Origin: Mesorhizobium sp. WSM4313
Lineage (GTDB): Bacteria > Pseudomonadota > Alphaproteobacteria > Rhizobiales > Rhizobiaceae
Assembly (NCBI RefSeq): GCF_002294725.1
Contig: NZ_NSFT01000002.1
Coordinates: 124,001-188,000 of the forward strand
Reading direction: 5' to 3'
Length of the DNA: 64,000 bases
How positions within the stretch are numbered: the stretch's first letter is position 1; each line of letters begins with the position of its first letter. The position numbers and the translations under genes were made by a program. Below the pieces are notes generated by a model. It was not told where the DNA came from. It worked only from the letters and a program-made list of their open reading frames with translations, and did not search any database. This document shows, piece by piece, positions 7,945-18,100 of this stretch.

Positions 7945-10900
7945 CTAATCGAGAAAAGGCAGCACCACAAGCGCTTCCGGGTCGAGCCCGTGCTGGGCGC
8001 ATATACCCTGCGCCAGGGAAAAGTAGCGCTCAGCCTCGGCCAGGTTGTCGAGGTCGAGATTAAGCGTTGCCAGACCATCATAGCACGGAAACAGCAGTTG
8101 AGGCTCACTCGTTTCGCGCGCTACGTCCAGTGCTTCTTGGAACAAGCCAACCGCCAGTTCCGGACGACCGTTGCACTGGTGGATCTGCCCAAGCACGATC
8201 AACGGCACCGGCAGGTGCTCGCGCTGGTCGAGCGCCCGGTCGATCTCGATGGCCTTCTCGGCAGCAGGCACGCCCTCCGTTGGGCAGCGATCCGTGAAAG
8301 TGCAACAAGCAACCGCCAGGTTGGCGAGGAGGCGCGCCTGGAAGCCCAAATCACCAATATGGCGCGCCACTTCAAGACCGCGGCGACAGACCTTTATGGC
8401 CTGTGCCGGATCGATGGTCGTGTAGAGCACGCCGAGATTGGTGTAGCCGCGGCAGGCCGCGCCCAGCAGACCGGCGGCTTCGGCCAATTCGATGCTGCGC
8501 TCAATCTGACGCACGGCTTCATGGTCTCGCCCAAGGCGAGCCAGCGCAACAGCCTTGGTATTGAGTGCCTCGGCGGTCACAAGAGTGGCATCACGCCCCA
8601 TCTCTGAGACATGCTCGGCTGTCAGAGTGCGTACGCAATCCAGCGCCGCGTCTGCCCATTTTGCCGCAAGAGCGTGATCTCCCCCACGAAACGCCTGTCG
8701 GCCACGTTCTTGCCAGAGATGCGCCTGCTCGACCGGGGCATCCGCGCCATCGAGAAGCGCTGCCGCTTCGGCATAACGGGATTCTGCGTGGTCCCGCTTG
8801 CCGACGTCCCAGAACAGCCGACCGATCTTGCGCAAAACTCGCGCCGAAGCGATGCGATCGGCGGACTCGCGATATGCCTGCAAGACCGTCTCGTAGTGCT
8901 GGTGCGCGATCTCGCGGCGGCCTAGCGGACCGCTCAAATCGGCAATGCGCTCTGCAATTGCCAGTTTGAGCGGTGTTTGCCCGACCGCGCCCAACGCAGT
9001 CATGGCTCGCTCGTAGAAACGAAGGGCGTCGTCGTTGGCATATATCATGCGAGCGCGATCGCCCGCCGCCTGCAGGTATTGCGCGCCCCTTTCCCGCTCG
9101 GCGCTCTGTGCGAAATGATGACCGAGCACGGTCAAATCCTCGAGCCGTTCCGGCTTGTCGCCGCACAGTTGCTCCAAGGCGGCACCGATCCGCCCGTGGA
9201 TGTCGGTCCGGCGTTGCAGGAGCAGATTCTGATAGATCACGTCCTGCAGCAATGTTTGCGTAAAGCGGTAGCTTTGCGATGAGACCGAACCTGATCCGGC
9301 AACTTCCTCGATGATTTCCGCATCGCAAAGCAGTTCGCAGCCGGCTTCCAGGCGGCCTGGGTCGGCTGTCACGGCTTTTAGAAGTGTGGCATCGAAGCGC
9401 GGGCCGATTACCGCGGCTTCCTGGGCCAACCGTCGCACCTCTTGGGGCAGTCGGTCGACGCGGGCAAGCAACATTGCCTGGATAGTGGCGGGAATGCCGG
9501 TTGCGGCTTCGCCTGCCACCGTCCGCCATCGCTGGCCCTCGCGCACCAGAATACCGCGATCGATAAGGCCGCGAACAATCTCCTCTATGAAAAGCGGGTT
9601 GCCGCCCGCGCGCTCGAGGATCTGGTCGGGAAGTCCTCCTGCGGTGTTTACCCAGCTCTCGCCGAAAAGCGCCCCCAGCAGGCTGCGTCCGTCATCACCG
9701 TTGAGCGGCGAAAGCCTGAGCGCTGTGTGACTGACCCGACTTGAGTCGAGCTGGTCGTTGTGCGGCGCCGGACGATGCGTGACCAGCAACATCAACCGCG
9801 TGCGTTCCAACCTGTCCATCACGAACCGCAGTGCCTCGAGCGACACGGCGTCGGCCCAGTGCAGGTCTTCGACGACAATCAACAGCGGCGACAACGCAAG
9901 CCGCCGTTCGATGATCGTGCGGACCGCGTAGAGAATTTGCCGCCGCAGTTGCTCGGGCTCGACATGCTGCAAGGTGGCGTCGGGGTCGCCAAGGCCAAGC
10001 ACATGGTAGAGCAAAGGCATCAGCCGCTTCACCTCCTCGCCCTGCAGGCCGAGATCGGTAAGCAAGTCTGCGAGCTTGCCCCGCATTTCCTCCCCACTGT
10101 CGTTTTGCATCATCCCGGCAGCGCTGCGCACCACTGCACCCAAAGCGCCGAATGATTGTTCGCCAAGCGGCGAGCACGTGGCCTGCCGCACGGTGACGTT
10201 GCGAAAACGATCCTCGTCGCCGACGCGGGCGACGAACTCCCTCACCAGCCGCGATTTCCCGATACCGGCTTCTCCGACAAGGCGGACAAGTTGGGCCGAG
10301 CCGCCGCACGCCTGATCAAGGCTGGCCAGCATTCTATTGAGCTCCGCGCCGCGGCCTATTAGCGGCGCGCTCAGGCCGAGCGTCTCGAGCCCACGCGCTG
10401 CACGCGGCGCCGCAAGCGGTCCATCCAGTCGGTGGACTAGCACGCTGCCAGCCTTGCCGCGAAGCACGACATCACCCAGCGACTCGTAAGCAAAGGCATG
10501 CCGGGTCAGCCTGTGAGTGAGCTCGCCAACCAGCACCTCACCCGGTGCGGCCAGCGATTGCAGGCGTTGCGCCGTGTTCACCGTATCGCCGGTCACCGAA
10601 TAGGATTTGGCGGTACCGATGCCCAATCCCCCAGTAACGACCGGACCAGTGTTTATGCCGATGTGAAGCAACAGAGGCGAGCCGGAGTGGGGAGCGCTTT
10701 CGCCGAGCCGTGCCGTCCGGGCCATCATGTCGAGAGCGGCGCGAAGCGCACGTTCCGGATCGTCCTCATGCGCGACCGGTGCACCGAACAAGGCAAGCAG
10801 TGCATCGCCGATGAACTTGTCGACGAAACCGCCAAAGTTTCGCACTGCCGCTGTCAATTCCTTGAACAGTTCGTTCTGCAGCGTTTGCATGACCTCTGGG

Positions 10901-11259
10901 TCGAGCTGCTCGCTGAGTGTGGTGAAGCCGCAAAGGTCGGCGAACAAGACCGTTACCGTCCTGCGATCGGCGTCAGAGACGGGATGCAGCCCGTCTTCGC
11001 TTTCGATGTTTGCAAGCAGCGACGGAGTTCGAGAAGGCGGCACAATGGTCCGGCTTGGTGTCGGATCAGGCCGTTCGACGGCTTTTGCCGGCGCACCGAC
11101 GCTTGTCCCACATTTCGGACAGAACTCGAAATCAGGTGCGCAGACGTAGCCACAACTGGAGCATGGCACGGGCTGGCGCCTGCCACACCTCGGACAGAAA
11201 GCGTAACCATCCTCAACCTCGAAACCGCAGCCCGCGCAGTCCATCGAACAAGACCTCAC
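7945..11259 (-). CDS. Zinc-ribbon / class III adenylate cyclase / AAA ATPase / TPR regulator
   Basis: A 1104-residue multidomain protein. Residues 8-50 hold a double zinc ribbon of four CxxC pairs (CAGC, CPRC, CSSC, CPKC). About 95-280 is a class III cyclase domain with metal Asp in FADLCGFT, the adenine-type Lys in DKFIGD and the transition-state region GDTVNTAQR. From about 300 comes a STAND-type ATPase with Walker A GEAGIGKSR near 331 and Walker B LLIVVEDLHWAD. The last 450 residues are TPR-like helices. This layout is common in rhizobia and other soil bacteria; ligands are mostly unknown. The start may be the Met at residue 6 (MDCAGCGF). It is divergent from the 11487 cyclase. Confidence 0.88.
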   Translation of the reverse strand: MRSCSMDCAGCGFEVEDGYAFCPRCGRRQPVPCSSCGYVCAPDFEFCPKCGTSVGAPAKAVERPDPTPSRTIVPPSRTPSLLANIESEDGLHPVSDADRRTVTVLFADLCGFTTLSEQLDPEVMQTLQNELFKELTAAVRNFGGFVDKFIGDALLALFGAPVAHEDDPERALRAALDMMARTARLGESAPHSGSPLLLHIGINTGPVVTGGLGIGTAKSYSVTGDTVNTAQRLQSLAAPGEVLVGELTHRLTRHAFAYESLGDVVLRGKAGSVLVHRLDGPLAAPRAARGLETLGLSAPLIGRGAELNRMLASLDQACGGSAQLVRLVGEAGIGKSRLVREFVARVGDEDRFRNVTVRQATCSPLGEQSFGALGAVVRSAAGMMQNDSGEEMRGKLADLLTDLGLQGEEVKRLMPLLYHVLGLGDPDATLQHVEPEQLRRQILYAVRTIIERRLALSPLLIVVEDLHWADAVSLEALRFVMDRLERTRLMLLVTHRPAPHNDQLDSSRVSHTALRLSPLNGDDGRSLLGALFGESWVNTAGGLPDQILERAGGNPLFIEEIVRGLIDRGILVREGQRWRTVAGEAATGIPATIQAMLLARVDRLPQEVRRLAQEAAVIGPRFDATLLKAVTADPGRLEAGCELLCDAEIIEEVAGSGSVSSQSYRFTQTLLQDVIYQNLLLQRRTDIHGRIGAALEQLCGDKPERLEDLTVLGHHFAQSAERERGAQYLQAAGDRARMIYANDDALRFYERAMTALGAVGQTPLKLAIAERIADLSGPLGRREIAHQHYETVLQAYRESADRIASARVLRKIGRLFWDVGKRDHAESRYAEAAALLDGADAPVEQAHLWQERGRQAFRGGDHALAAKWADAALDCVRTLTAEHVSEMGRDATLVTAEALNTKAVALARLGRDHEAVRQIERSIELAEAAGLLGAACRGYTNLGVLYTTIDPAQAIKVCRRGLEVARHIGDLGFQARLLANLAVACCTFTDRCPTEGVPAAEKAIEIDRALDQREHLPVPLIVLGQIHQCNGRPELAVGLFQEALDVARETSEPQLLFPCYDGLATLNLDLDNLAEAERYFSLAQGICAQHGLDPEALVVLPFLD

Positions 11260-11486
11260 CAGGGGCCGTGACGGCGTGATCTAGCTACGCACTTCACGGC
11301 CGGGTATTCACACAAGGATGAACCGATAGCCGTCGACCAGCAAGCGGCAACGCAAATGGGCATCGAGCGATTAGTGTGGGTTCTGTGGCAGAGCGCTGTC
11401 GATTCGGGCGGCTGCCTGGCCGTCCCTTGCGAAAGTTCCCTCTTACCCTCCGTCTTCCTGCTATCCTGGAAATGAGGAGACGACCC

Positions 11487-13259
11487 ATGAGCGAGAATCG
11501 TAAGCTAGCGGCAATCCTGGCTGCCGATGTGGTCGGATACAGCCGGCTCGCGAGCGCGGACGAAGATCGTACTTTGGCGAGGTTGCGGGCGCTGCGCAGC
11601 GACCTGATCGATCCGACCATCGAAGTGCACCACGGGCGGGTGATCAAGCGCACCGGGGATGGAGCGCTGGTCGAGTTCCGCAGCGTGGTGGATGCCGTGC
11701 GCTGTGCCGTTGAGGTTCAGAACGGCATGGTCGAGCGCAATGCCGGCGTGCCGCAGGACCGCCGCATCGAGTTCAGGATCGGCATCCATCTGGGCGATGT
11801 GGTCGAAGAGAGCGACGGCGACCTGATGGGCGACGGCGTCAACATCGCCTCGCGTTTGGAGGGCGTCGCGGCGCCCGGTGCCATCTGCCTGTCCGAGGAT
11901 GCCTATCGCCAGGTCAAGGCGAGGCTCGACCTCTCGGTCAGCGATCTCGGCAGCACGCAGCTCAAGAACATCGCCGAGCCGATCCGGGTCTATTCGCTGC
12001 AAGTCGGCAGCGCCGGAACCAAGGCGGCCGCGACCTCGGAAACCGCGACGGAGCGACCGGCGACGGCAGCGCCGCCGAAGCTATCGATCGCCGTCCTGCC
12101 GTTTGCCAACATGAGTGGTGACGCCGAACAGGATTACTTCGCTGACGGCATCTCTGAAGACATCATCACCGCGCTGTCCAAACTGTCGCAGCTCTTCGTT
12201 ATCGCACGCAATTCGTCGTTCACCTTCAAGGGCCAGAATGTCCGTGTGCAGGAGGTGGGCACGAAGCTCGGCGTGCGGCATGTGCTTGAGGGCAGCGTAC
12301 GCAAGTCGGGGAACAGGGTGCGCATTACCGCGCAGCTCATCGATGCAGCCTCGGGCGGCCATCTTTGGGCGGAGCGGTTCGATCGCGACCTGACCGACAT
12401 ATTCGCCGTGCAGGACGACGTGACGCAGCAGATCGTCGGTGCGTTGGCGCTCAATCTGACTGAGGGCGACCGTCAGCGGCTGGCGCCCGAGTATGCGCGC
12501 AACACGGAGGCGTATGACTATTTCCTACGGGGCCGAGAGCTGTGGCACCGGCTGACGAAGGAGACGAACGTCGCAGCCCGCGACCTCTTGCAACGTGCCA
12601 TCGAACTTGACCCGAAATTTGCCTCTGCCCACGCCTTCCTCGCCCTGACGCACGGGCTCGATTACCTGAACAGGTGGAGTGGGTCGCCGCCGGAATCGAT
12701 GGCGCAAGCGGAAGAGGCTGCGACGCGAGCGGTAACGCTGGATGAGAGCGATCCCTGGGCGCACTGGGCGTTGGCTATCGTCAAGCTGTATACACGACGG
12801 CACGATAAGGCCATCAACGAAGCCGAGCACGCGATAGCCCTCAATCCGAACTTCGCCGAAGGGCACGTGATCCTCGGCGAGGCGCTGCACTATTCGGGCA
12901 GGTCCGAAGAGGCGCTCGAGAGTTTCGCCCGGGGCAAGACCTTGAATCCATACTTTCCGGATGTGCTTCTGCATTTCCAGGCTTTGGCATCGTTTCAACT
13001 CGGAAGGTACGAAGAGGCCGTTGACCTCTTGCTGCAACGGCTGGCTCGCAACGCTGCCACCGATGTCTCGCGCGCGCTTCTGGCCGCCAGCTACGGCCAT
13101 CTGGGCCGTTTCGACGAGGCCCGTGGGGCATGGCAGGAGGTGCTGCGCGTCAATCCGGACTATTCGCTGGACTACCGACGCAAAGTCTTGCCCTACAAGA
13201 ACCCTGCCGATTTCGAACTCGTCGTGGACGGGCTCCGCAAGGCCGGTATCGTGCAATGA
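11487..13259 (+). CDS. Class III adenylate cyclase with TolB/CadC-like and TPR domains
   Basis: 590 residues from an ATG preceded by GAGGAG at good spacing; an upstream extension in the same frame (to 11376) is not needed because the family starts MSENRKLAAIL. Residues 1-165 are the cyclase (AADVVGYSRL, KRTGDG, GDGVNIASRL), with both metal Asp, the Lys and the Asn/Arg pair present. About 195-330 is the domain found in rhizobial cyclases and CadC-like regulators (VLPFANMSGD, YFADGISEDI, HVLEGSVRKSG). About 360-590 holds TPR repeats. No membrane helix is evident. It should make cAMP from ATP; the trigger is not known. Confidence 0.88.
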   Translation: MSENRKLAAILAADVVGYSRLASADEDRTLARLRALRSDLIDPTIEVHHGRVIKRTGDGALVEFRSVVDAVRCAVEVQNGMVERNAGVPQDRRIEFRIGIHLGDVVEESDGDLMGDGVNIASRLEGVAAPGAICLSEDAYRQVKARLDLSVSDLGSTQLKNIAEPIRVYSLQVGSAGTKAAATSETATERPATAAPPKLSIAVLPFANMSGDAEQDYFADGISEDIITALSKLSQLFVIARNSSFTFKGQNVRVQEVGTKLGVRHVLEGSVRKSGNRVRITAQLIDAASGGHLWAERFDRDLTDIFAVQDDVTQQIVGALALNLTEGDRQRLAPEYARNTEAYDYFLRGRELWHRLTKETNVAARDLLQRAIELDPKFASAHAFLALTHGLDYLNRWSGSPPESMAQAEEAATRAVTLDESDPWAHWALAIVKLYTRRHDKAINEAEHAIALNPNFAEGHVILGEALHYSGRSEEALESFARGKTLNPYFPDVLLHFQALASFQLGRYEEAVDLLLQRLARNAATDVSRALLAASYGHLGRFDEARGAWQEVLRVNPDYSLDYRRKVLPYKNPADFELVVDGLRKAGIVQ

Positions 13260-13455
13260 CAGGTGAGGCCAAGTCAGGTCTGGCCTTGAACTGCAGCCGA
13301 TCGCGATGGAGCCTCCGTAACCGTTTTGTTTCCGTTTGACTGCTGCTAACCCTCAAGGAAGCGGCCGGATCAGACGCCAGAGGCTCACCGATAAACCGCC
13401 GTCGCTTGCGGTTGCACCCTAGAAAAACAGCCTGAGATAAGGGCTGAAGTGAGGC

Positions 13456-14841
13456 TCAGGTCGCCTTGATCTCTGCCTGGCCGACCTTGCGCCACCGGGC
13501 GTCTTCGCGAACGAGTTTCAGGTCGTCGGTCGTCTCGGCAAATGTCCGCAAACGATATTGCCGGAGCAGTTCCGGGAAGAGCGCCCCCTCGGGTAGGCCG
13601 GCAAGCTGCTCGCGGACCGAGATCTTTTCATCGATGACCCGCATTCCCCAGGCATTTTCCCGGACCTGCAGCTCGGCAGCCAGATCGCGCTCTTCCGGCG
13701 CGTTTTCGTCTAGCGCAGCCAGCAGGATCGAGTGGAAAAGCGCTACATAGCCAATCTGTCTCAAACCGCCCACAGCCCGCACGCGCGGCAATATGGCAAG
13801 AACGAGGAACATCAGGAACAAGTTCGGCAGCAGCACGCCGTCCAGCAGCGCCTGCTTGAGATACGGCCGCTCGAACGGGATGGAAAGACCATGCGGCCTG
13901 TCGGGCTCGACCAGGTGCCCGTTCTCGAGGACGAGCTTGCGCACGCGCTCCTCGCGGATGCCCCAGAAATAGGCCGTGGTATTGGGCAGGAATCTGCCAA
14001 ATGGGCTCGATGCGGCCTCTTGCAAGGCACGTTCGAGACGCTGGCGCCTTGCGGGCTCAACGAGCAGCCTGGACAGAAGGCTGTCGTCATATTCCAGATG
14101 CCGAGCCATGGCAGCCGCGGCGAGCCGATCATCAATGAAAACCGGCAGGGCCATGCCGGATCGATCCCAATTGGCGACCAGATCCTGGTTGAAGGCTGTC
14201 AGCGCATCGGCAGCGGTTCCAAACACCTTGTCTTGACTGGCAAGCAGTGTGCCCAGCCAGCGGCTGGCATCCGTTTCATCGCCCACCGCTTCGAGCGCGC
14301 GCTTGTTGAGGGAGACGGGACCGGCCACGCAGACACTTTTGCGGCACAGTTTGTGGCGCCCCATGCCGAACAGGTTGATCTTGTCGTCGCCGACATCGAG
14401 CCATCCCGGCCCCTCCCGGCTAATTGTTTCCATGGTCATCGTCGTTCCCATGAAGCCGAAGAAGGCCGACAGCCCGTTTTCGACCGCGCCGAGCCAAGCA
14501 ATCAGGAGGGCATCGAAGGTGATCCGGTCCATCAGAAGCAGGCAGTGCAGGCCGGACTGAATCACCGGTCTGTGCTCGAACTCTTCGAGGGCCTTGCCGA
14601 TCTCCTCAGGCTGCATAATCACACCGAGGCGCTGATGCAGGACTTCGCGCAGGATCGAGCGGGCAGCGATCGCGGGGCCGGATGTAGGCCTTGCCACCGG
14701 CCGCCACAGATGGCGGGCGTAGTCGGAAACCGGTGCATTCCAGTTCTGCTCGATGTCACGCACGACTTCCGGGCAGAGCGGCGACAGCAAAGCCAGAGGT
14801 TCCACCGGAGGCGTAGGAGATGGATCAAAGACGGCGGTCAT
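13456..14841 (-). CDS. Conserved-looking protein of unknown function, 461 aa
   Basis: A full-length frame on the minus strand with steady codon use and no family I can name. Visible features: a Pro-rich N-terminus (PSPTPPVEPLALLSP), an acidic body with many Arg, a short Cys-containing stretch KLCRKSVCVAG near residues 165-175, one hydrophobic segment VLLPNLFLMFLVLAILP near residue 335-350, and a Lys/Arg-rich end. No signal peptide. It is flanked by a cyclase on one side and a GNAT gene on the other with gaps of about 200 bases, so it is probably transcribed alone. Confidence 0.65.
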   Translation of the reverse strand: MTAVFDPSPTPPVEPLALLSPLCPEVVRDIEQNWNAPVSDYARHLWRPVARPTSGPAIAARSILREVLHQRLGVIMQPEEIGKALEEFEHRPVIQSGLHCLLLMDRITFDALLIAWLGAVENGLSAFFGFMGTTMTMETISREGPGWLDVGDDKINLFGMGRHKLCRKSVCVAGPVSLNKRALEAVGDETDASRWLGTLLASQDKVFGTAADALTAFNQDLVANWDRSGMALPVFIDDRLAAAAMARHLEYDDSLLSRLLVEPARRQRLERALQEAASSPFGRFLPNTTAYFWGIREERVRKLVLENGHLVEPDRPHGLSIPFERPYLKQALLDGVLLPNLFLMFLVLAILPRVRAVGGLRQIGYVALFHSILLAALDENAPEERDLAAELQVRENAWGMRVIDEKISVREQLAGLPEGALFPELLRQYRLRTFAETTDDLKLVREDARWRKVGQAEIKAT

Positions 14842-15039
14842 TGGTCCCGTCTAGCCGCTTGCAGTGCAAACGCCAAGGAGACCAGACTTGCTGGATGCGG
14901 CCAGCCCAGATCGTCAATTCGATCAAATGGTGTGAGACGAAATTGACCGTATCCTATGGAGTTCTCCATGAGCAATCACCTGTTCGCCGACCCGGCACGA
15001 ATTGTCAGATTGGCTAAACAGCTAAGGCTAAACAGGATC

Positions 15040-15564
15040 TTAGAACCGCAGCCGGGCCATGCTCAGGAGGTCGTGGTACTGCCCGTCGGTAAAACCGGCC
15101 TTCACATGCCGACCTTCGACCACGAAGCCGTGGCTTGTGTAGAGACGGAGGGCCGGTTCGTTGTCGGCATAGACGGTCAATTCGACTCGCTTCAGGGCCC
15201 GCCAGTTGTCGGCCACGTCAAGCAGCGCGTCAAGGATGGCAGAGCCAATGCCCTTGCCGACAAAGGCATCGTCAAGGCCGATATTGATCTCGCCGATATG
15301 CGAACGGCGCGGCGAACCCTGCACGACCAAGCTGCCATGGCCGACGACCTTGCCGTCCAACTCCGCAACGATCCAAGTGGTTTCCTGGCCGGCCTTGGCG
15401 ATGCGCCGCTCCACCTGCTCCACCATCTCGAAAGGCATTCTGAACGTGCCCCGGCGGAAGCCCGGCATGTTGAAGATAGCGCAAAGTGCCTCCGCATCGC
15501 TTGGCCGGACAGATCGGAGCTGCGGCTGGATTTTGTTGGAGGATGGCGAGGTCGTGCTGGTCAT
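15040..15564 (-). CDS. GNAT-family N-acetyltransferase
   Basis: About 174 residues from the Met at MTSTTSPSS; an in-frame upstream Met (15603) is possible. The GNAT fold shows as LRSVRPSDAEAL at the start, GHGSLVV, the acetyl-CoA loop region FVGKGIGSAILDALLD, then ELTVYADNEPALRLYTSHGFVVEGR, which is the usual end of motif B. Such enzymes move an acetyl group from acetyl-CoA to an amine of a small molecule or protein; this sequence most resembles the PhnO/SpeG-like or YhhY-type branch. The substrate is not known. Confidence 0.82.
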   Translation of the reverse strand: MTSTTSPSSNKIQPQLRSVRPSDAEALCAIFNMPGFRRGTFRMPFEMVEQVERRIAKAGQETTWIVAELDGKVVGHGSLVVQGSPRRSHIGEINIGLDDAFVGKGIGSAILDALLDVADNWRALKRVELTVYADNEPALRLYTSHGFVVEGRHVKAGFTDGQYHDLLSMARLRF

Positions 15565-15653
15565 GGCGTTCCCGGCGAAGGCAATCGGCCCGGCACGATG
15601 CACCGGACGTCACCCGAAAATCCAGTCGTCTCCGTAATCTATGATGCCGATTG

Positions 15654-16463
15654 CTAGCTAAAATAGCGCAAGGCAGCGTAGAGTTTGAAGACGCCGCTGA
15701 GACCGATCCAGCCGAAAAGGGCGAGCCAACACAATGTCCCGGTCGCCGTCCAGCCGATCCGGTGCACTGCAGCGTCGGTGATGAAGAGGCCGAGGATGGC
15801 AAGCAGGCCAACCAGAAACTGCGCCAGCCCTAGCACCAGCAGTTCCTCGCGCGGCGCGTTTTTCCAGAGGAGATATACGCCGCCGGCGCCGGCGAGGAAG
15901 ATTGCGCTGTAGACCTGGGCGTGGAAGGGATCGACCGGCCATGGCCAACTGCTGCTGACCACCCGGGGAAACAGCAACATGCCGACGCCGTATAGCCCAA
16001 GGATCGCCGTTTCCGCTGACATGTAGCCGCGCCATGCGGGGGTTAAGGCCACGCCTTTTACCGAAGGACGGGCCCTGGCCCGCCACAGGAACAGCCCGGA
16101 TACCGCGGCCGAGGCAAGATAGACCAAAAACCACAGCCACGGCGCTTTGCGCTCGAAGTTGAAATAGCCGAGATTGATGAACGAAGCCGCCGAGACGATG
16201 ACCGTGAAGATGAAGGCCATGACCAGCACGAGCCTGCCGGGCGACCAGCGGTTCCAGAACAGCAGCGCCGCCATCACGACCATTTCGGCGGTGTAGAAGC
16301 CTCCGAGGAAGCGGGCATTGAACGGGGTGACGGCCCAAGGCCACCTCGGCTTGACCAGCACAGGCGCGAAAAACAGGCCCGCGCCCACGATCAGGACGAT
16401 GATGACCGCCACCGAAAAAAGGCGCAGGGCCGCGGGAAATGGCGGATTGTCGGATGTCGGCAT
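15654..16463 (-). CDS. Multi-spanning membrane protein of unknown function
   Basis: About 269 residues from MPTSDNPP; this ATG has a GGGGA stretch upstream, and a longer in-frame extension reaching 16727 overlaps the divergent promoter and lacks family features. There are some eight hydrophobic helices (for example LFSVAVIIVLIVGAGLFF and VLVMAFIFTVIVSAASFI) separated by short loops. Two halves look alike: each begins with a helix, then an RWPWAVTPF/SWPWPVDPF loop followed by NARFLGGFY/HAQVYSAIF, suggesting internal duplication. No enzyme motif is seen. Confidence 0.65.
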   Translation of the reverse strand: MPTSDNPPFPAALRLFSVAVIIVLIVGAGLFFAPVLVKPRWPWAVTPFNARFLGGFYTAEMVVMAALLFWNRWSPGRLVLVMAFIFTVIVSAASFINLGYFNFERKAPWLWFLVYLASAAVSGLFLWRARARPSVKGVALTPAWRGYMSAETAILGLYGVGMLLFPRVVSSSWPWPVDPFHAQVYSAIFLAGAGGVYLLWKNAPREELLVLGLAQFLVGLLAILGLFITDAAVHRIGWTATGTLCWLALFGWIGLSGVFKLYAALRYFS

Positions 16464-16663
16464 GGGAGAGAGTCCCCAAGGTGAATGCCCGTGGACCATC
16501 ATAGTGCCGCTTGCGGCCGGTGAAAATCTGCCGAATGGAATTGAACCGTCATCAGGTTTGTCTATTCGAATGGTCGCACGGTCCGTTTCGAAGTAAAATG
16601 CAGCGGCCGGACCAAGGAGCGGTCCGGTCAACATGGCTTGGGCGCATTTTCGGAGCCTGCACG

Positions 16664-18079
16664 ATGAACGAAGTTCAGGATCTGTTCTCGCTTTTGCGGC
16701 AATCACCAGATGTCGATCCACTGACAATCGACGCGATCCAGCGAACCATCGCGGAAGGCGGGGACCGTGAGCTTTGCCGCATCAATGCGCCGGCCTTCGC
16801 CAGCAAGCATGGCCTCGACGAGGAGCGCACCATAGGCGCCTTTCTCCATGCGGCGCGGGTCGGCATCTTCGACATTTCGTGGAATGTTCTGTGCCCCGGC
16901 TGTGGCGGCGTGCTCGACACCAACGCCACGCTGAAAACGGTGCAGAAGGACGAATACACCTGCACGCTGTGCGCCGAGGGTTATTCACCGACCCTCGACG
17001 AGATGGTCGAGGTGACGTTCACCGTCAGTCCCCGCATACGCAGGATCGCCGCCCACAATCCGCATGAGCTGCCGTTGATGGAGTATTTCCGGCAGATCTA
17101 CTGGGCGTCCGGCGTCGATCTGCCGGATGAAGACTTCGCGAAAAGGATGGAAGAGATCTCGCTGGAGGACATCGAGCTTGCGCCCGGTGAAAAGGCGGTT
17201 CTGACCGTACAGCTTCCGTCCGATTTCATCATCGTCTTCGAGCCGGTTACCCATTCGGTGCAGTTCATCGACGTGAAGGGTGAGCCGACAAAGGAGCGCC
17301 GAAGCCTTTCGTTGGTCTTCGACCGCGACCATGTCCAGAGCCAGACGCTGGAGATGCAACCCGGGCCGTTGCGCATTTCGCTGGAGAACAGGACCGACAC
17401 ACGCGTGCTGCCGACGGTTTTCATCGCCAGTCAGGGCTTGCACGATCTGCTGGGCAGGCGCCGGCCCTTCCTCACAGCCAAGCGCCTGCTCACCAATCAG
17501 ACGTTCCGCGATCTCTATCGCACGGATACGCTCGACATCAACCAGCGCCTGAAGATCACCAGCCTGACCTTCCTGTTCACCGACCTGCGCGGATCGACCG
17601 CGCTTTACGAGCGGGTGGGCGATCTTTCGGCCTTCGATCTCGTGCGCGCGCATTTTCAGGTTCTGCACGAGATCGTCGCGGCGGAGGCTGGCGCGGTGGT
17701 GAAGACGATCGGCGATGCGGTGATGGCGACCTTCGCGACGCCTGATCGTGCGATTGCCGCGGCCCTCAGGATGCGCGAGGCAATGCGTGCGCTCAACAAC
17801 GAGAGCGGGCGCGAGGATCTGCTGCTCAAGATCGGAATCCATGCCGGCCCCTGCATCGCCGTGTCCATGAACGAGCGGCAGGACTATTTCGGCCAGACGG
17901 TCAACATCGCTTCGCGAGTCCAGAACCTTGCCAACGCACAGGCGATCTTCGCCACTCGCGCGGTGGTTGACGACAATCTCACCGCCGATCTGTTGCGCAG
18001 GAAATCGCTGAAGCCGGAACCCCACGAGGTCTCGCTGCGCGGCATTGAGCGAGAGATAGCAGTATATACGATCCCCTGA
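16664..18079 (+). CDS. Class III adenylate cyclase with N-terminal zinc-ribbon (DUF5939-type) region
   Basis: 471 residues from MNEVQDLFSLL, preceded by GGAG; a longer frame reaches 16511 but has no support. About residues 76-100 hold two CxxC pairs (CPGC, CTLC), then a beta-rich region typical of DUF5939 cyclases. The cyclase domain spans about 295-471 with FTDLRGSTALYE, KTIGDAVMATF and FGQTVNIASRVQ, so both metal Asp, the adenine Lys and the Asn/Arg pair are present. It should be cytoplasmic and active. It is divergent from the 15654 membrane protein. Confidence 0.85.
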   Translation: MNEVQDLFSLLRQSPDVDPLTIDAIQRTIAEGGDRELCRINAPAFASKHGLDEERTIGAFLHAARVGIFDISWNVLCPGCGGVLDTNATLKTVQKDEYTCTLCAEGYSPTLDEMVEVTFTVSPRIRRIAAHNPHELPLMEYFRQIYWASGVDLPDEDFAKRMEEISLEDIELAPGEKAVLTVQLPSDFIIVFEPVTHSVQFIDVKGEPTKERRSLSLVFDRDHVQSQTLEMQPGPLRISLENRTDTRVLPTVFIASQGLHDLLGRRRPFLTAKRLLTNQTFRDLYRTDTLDINQRLKITSLTFLFTDLRGSTALYERVGDLSAFDLVRAHFQVLHEIVAAEAGAVVKTIGDAVMATFATPDRAIAAALRMREAMRALNNESGREDLLLKIGIHAGPCIAVSMNERQDYFGQTVNIASRVQNLANAQAIFATRAVVDDNLTADLLRRKSLKPEPHEVSLRGIEREIAVYTIP

Positions 18080-18100
18080 AGACTCGCTCGTCCCGGTCCC

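Noticed and set aside
13732..14946. A 404-codon open frame on the plus strand
   Set aside because: It lies opposite the 461-residue minus-strand gene; its product is low in hydrophobic core patterns, rich in Arg, His and Gln, and shows no motif, as expected for an antisense shadow in GC-rich DNA.
14956..15657. A 233-codon plus-strand frame starting MEFSMSNHLFADP
   Set aside because: Most of it lies opposite the GNAT gene; only the first 25 or so codons are outside it, and nothing supports a protein.
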